From a virus: a stretch of DNA of 28,663 bases. The notes below the pieces were generated by a model, which was not told the DNA's origin, searched no databases, and worked only from the letters and a program-made list of their open reading frames with translations. Positions 27,498 to 28,663 of the stretch are shown one piece after another. A program made the position numbers and the translations under genes. Numbering within the stretch: position 1 is the first letter of the stretch; the number at the start of each line of letters is the position of its first letter. Where the stretch lies: the IMG/VR virus record IMGVR_UViG_3300044631_002030, positions 1 to 28,663 of that record. The stretch is one strand, 5' to 3'.

Positions 27498-28571
27498 TTA
27501 AGCGTTAGCGATGGTGGTAACGGTGCCGCTGGTGCCGCGATACTTTAACGCACCGGCTTCGACGTACAGGATGCCGCCGCCGGTTGGGTTGGTCGTTGGC
27601 ACCGTATCGGCTTCGCGAATAGCCACCACTCGCGAGCCACCGCCAAAGCTGGTCGTGACGCCGAGCGCGATATTGCCGCCCAGTGTTGCGCCGTCTTGGT
27701 TTGCCACGATGCGGGCCGCACCACCCGACGCATCCGCACGGAACACCTCGCCGCTATTAGCCTGTACCTCAAGCCGTGCGTTGGTGGCAGAACTGTTCAC
27801 GCCAAGGTTGCCAGACGCCGTGAGCGTCATCGCTTGCGTGAACGAGATCGCGTTGCCAGCGGTGCCGGATGGGGCGGTGAGCCACGAATGTGTGCCAGCG
27901 TTTTGCACATACGCCGTAGCTGCCGCCGTTTCCGTGTACGCATAGGCTGCACTAGCGTTTACGAAGACGTTTGCGCCGATCGTAAAATCCCGCGATGCGG
28001 TACCGAACAACGCACCCGTGCGGATTTGCAACGCTGTGTACCCAGTCCCCCACGCACTCGGCGTCACCCCGAGGCCGAGGTTGCCGCTGGAGTCGATGCG
28101 AGCGCGTTCGCTTGCCGCTGTCGTGCTGCTGCCAACGCCAAAGATCAGCGTTTGCGCTCCTCCGTTATAGTCGGAGTAAATAAACGCATTACGGTTGTTG
28201 CTGGCCGTGCCAAAGTAGATGCGCGAAGCATTGGCGTCGAGACTGAGCAGCGACATCCCCACCGCTCCGCTGTTCTGGACGATGAAGTTGTTGCCGTTAG
28301 AAAAAGCCGACGCGCCAGACGCGCCAGAGTATACTTCTAACTTGCCGCTCGGACTCGCCGTCCCGATGCCGACGTTGTTGTTCGTCGCGTCCACGAACAG
28401 AGTGTTGGTGTCTACGGCCATGCTCCCATTCGCGTCAAACACCGCCGATCCAATATGCCGCACCGCGTTGAGCGCGATCTGCCGCGTCACGCCGCCCTGC
28501 ACGACCGGAAACAGTTCCGCGCCGGTCGTGGCGCTGGCGACCGGCAGTTGAGAAATCTTTAAGTCCGGCAT
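27498..28571 (-). CDS. Tail-fibre-like protein (357 residues)
   Basis: The N-terminus [20 protein letters not shown] and [20 protein letters not shown] is a typical fibre attachment region (DLKISQLP...VVQGGxTRQ). The shaft repeats [20 protein letters not shown] and [20 protein letters not shown], then [20 protein letters not shown] and [20 protein letters not shown], a pattern of 'NVGIGT..PS.KLEV' common in long fibres. The C-terminal tip has [20 protein letters not shown]. Such proteins bind host-surface polysaccharide or outer-membrane receptors. The DNA appears less GC-rich than the rest of the window, typical of exchanged fibre genes. Confidence 0.85.
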   Translation of the reverse strand: MPDLKISQLPVASATTGAELFPVVQGGVTRQIALNAVRHIGSAVFDANGSMAVDTNTLFVDATNNNVGIGTASPSGKLEVYSGASGASAFSNGNNFIVQNSGAVGMSLLSLDANASRIYFGTASNNRNAFIYSDYNGGAQTLIFGVGSSTTAASERARIDSSGNLGLGVTPSAWGTGYTALQIRTGALFGTASRDFTIGANVFVNASAAYAYTETAAATAYVQNAGTHSWLTAPSGTAGNAISFTQAMTLTASGNLGVNSSATNARLEVQANSGEVFRADASGGAARIVANQDGATLGGNIALGVTTSFGGGSRVVAIREADTVPTTNPTGGGILYVEAGALKYRGTSGTVTTIANA

Positions 28572-28589
28572 GCGCTGCTCCGTGTCATG

Positions 28590-28663
28590 TTATCCCGTCC
28601 AATCGCGATTGGCGCCGCGCGTGTCCACATGCACGAACGCGCCATAAGTGCCGATGCCGCCGG
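28590..28663 (-). CDS. C-terminal end of a peptidase M15-like endolysin (partial)
   Basis: Only the last 23 codons are inside the window, ending in TAA. They read GGIGTYGAFVHVDTRGANRD then WTG. This matches the end of peptidase M15 / YcbK (DUF882)-type cell-wall enzymes, where GxGxYxxFVHVDTRG carries the final zinc-binding His (in HVD). Such enzymes cut the peptide stems of peptidoglycan and serve as phage endolysins. The rest lies beyond the right edge. The tail-fibre gene starts 18 bases downstream of this stop. Confidence 0.72.
   Translation of the reverse strand, partial: GGIGTYGAFVHVDTRGANRDWTG

Noticed and set aside
1-28663. CRISPR arrays, tRNA genes, insertion sequences, integrase
   Set aside because: I looked for regularly spaced repeats, cloverleaf-type sequences, transposase motifs and integrase catalytic patterns and saw none in this window.

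Overview
The window is part of a tailed, double-stranded DNA bacteriophage (or prophage) genome, GC-rich throughout. Every gene I can support lies on the minus strand, so the reading order runs from high to low coordinates. Hallmarks are a GpA-type large terminase, a lambda-type portal, an HK97-type prohead protease joined to the major capsid protein, a RusA resolvase, a primase-polymerase/DnaB-like helicase and tail-fibre proteins. Shine-Dalgarno-like starts and GC-rich codons fit a GC-rich bacterial host, but nothing identifies it. Coding density is extreme: no stretch over about 125 bases lacks a gene, and by my count 33 gene junctions are 4-base ATGA/GTGA overlaps.

Layout in transcription order. 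(1) 28663-22318, virion and lysis: the end of a peptidase M15-like endolysin at the right edge, a tail-fibre-like protein, small structural or unknown proteins, a spanin-like membrane protein, two beta-rich structural proteins, a 537-residue structural protein and a glycine/alanine tandem-repeat protein. (2) 22314-20900: a calcineurin-like phosphoesterase with an N-terminal HTH-like segment and a small unknown protein. (3) 20899-18016, early region: a promoter/operator candidate with two inverted repeats, small DNA-binding proteins (winged helix, XRE, ribbon-helix-helix), a Gam/Gp157-like coiled-coil protein, a RecT/Bet-like candidate and small membrane or unknown proteins. (4) 18019-14096, accessory cassette: an HNH endonuclease, an HExxH protein and about ten very small genes sharing short direct repeats. 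(5) 14099-11106: a small membrane protein, then three winged-helix paralogues with an adenine/cytosine-N DNA methyltransferase between the second and third, a small Cys-containing ORF and an HNH-like zinc protein. (6) 11109-8022, replication: primase-helicase, replisome-organiser-like protein, RusA. (7) 8011-1, packaging and head: a gpZ-like tail protein, an HNH endonuclease, small and large terminase, a winged-helix protein, a gpW-like joining protein, the portal and the protease-capsid fusion, which runs off the left edge.

Together these genes would copy DNA (primase-helicase, organiser), recombine and resolve it (RecT/Bet-like candidate, RusA), cut and package it (HNH, terminases, portal), build the head and tail, and lyse the host. 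Tape-measure and most tail-tube genes are absent and probably lie beyond the left edge. Six genes of 26-55 residues were found only by reading between larger genes; most are supported by start/stop overlaps with their neighbours. The least understood parts are the winged-helix/methyltransferase block and the small-gene cassette at 14096-16767.
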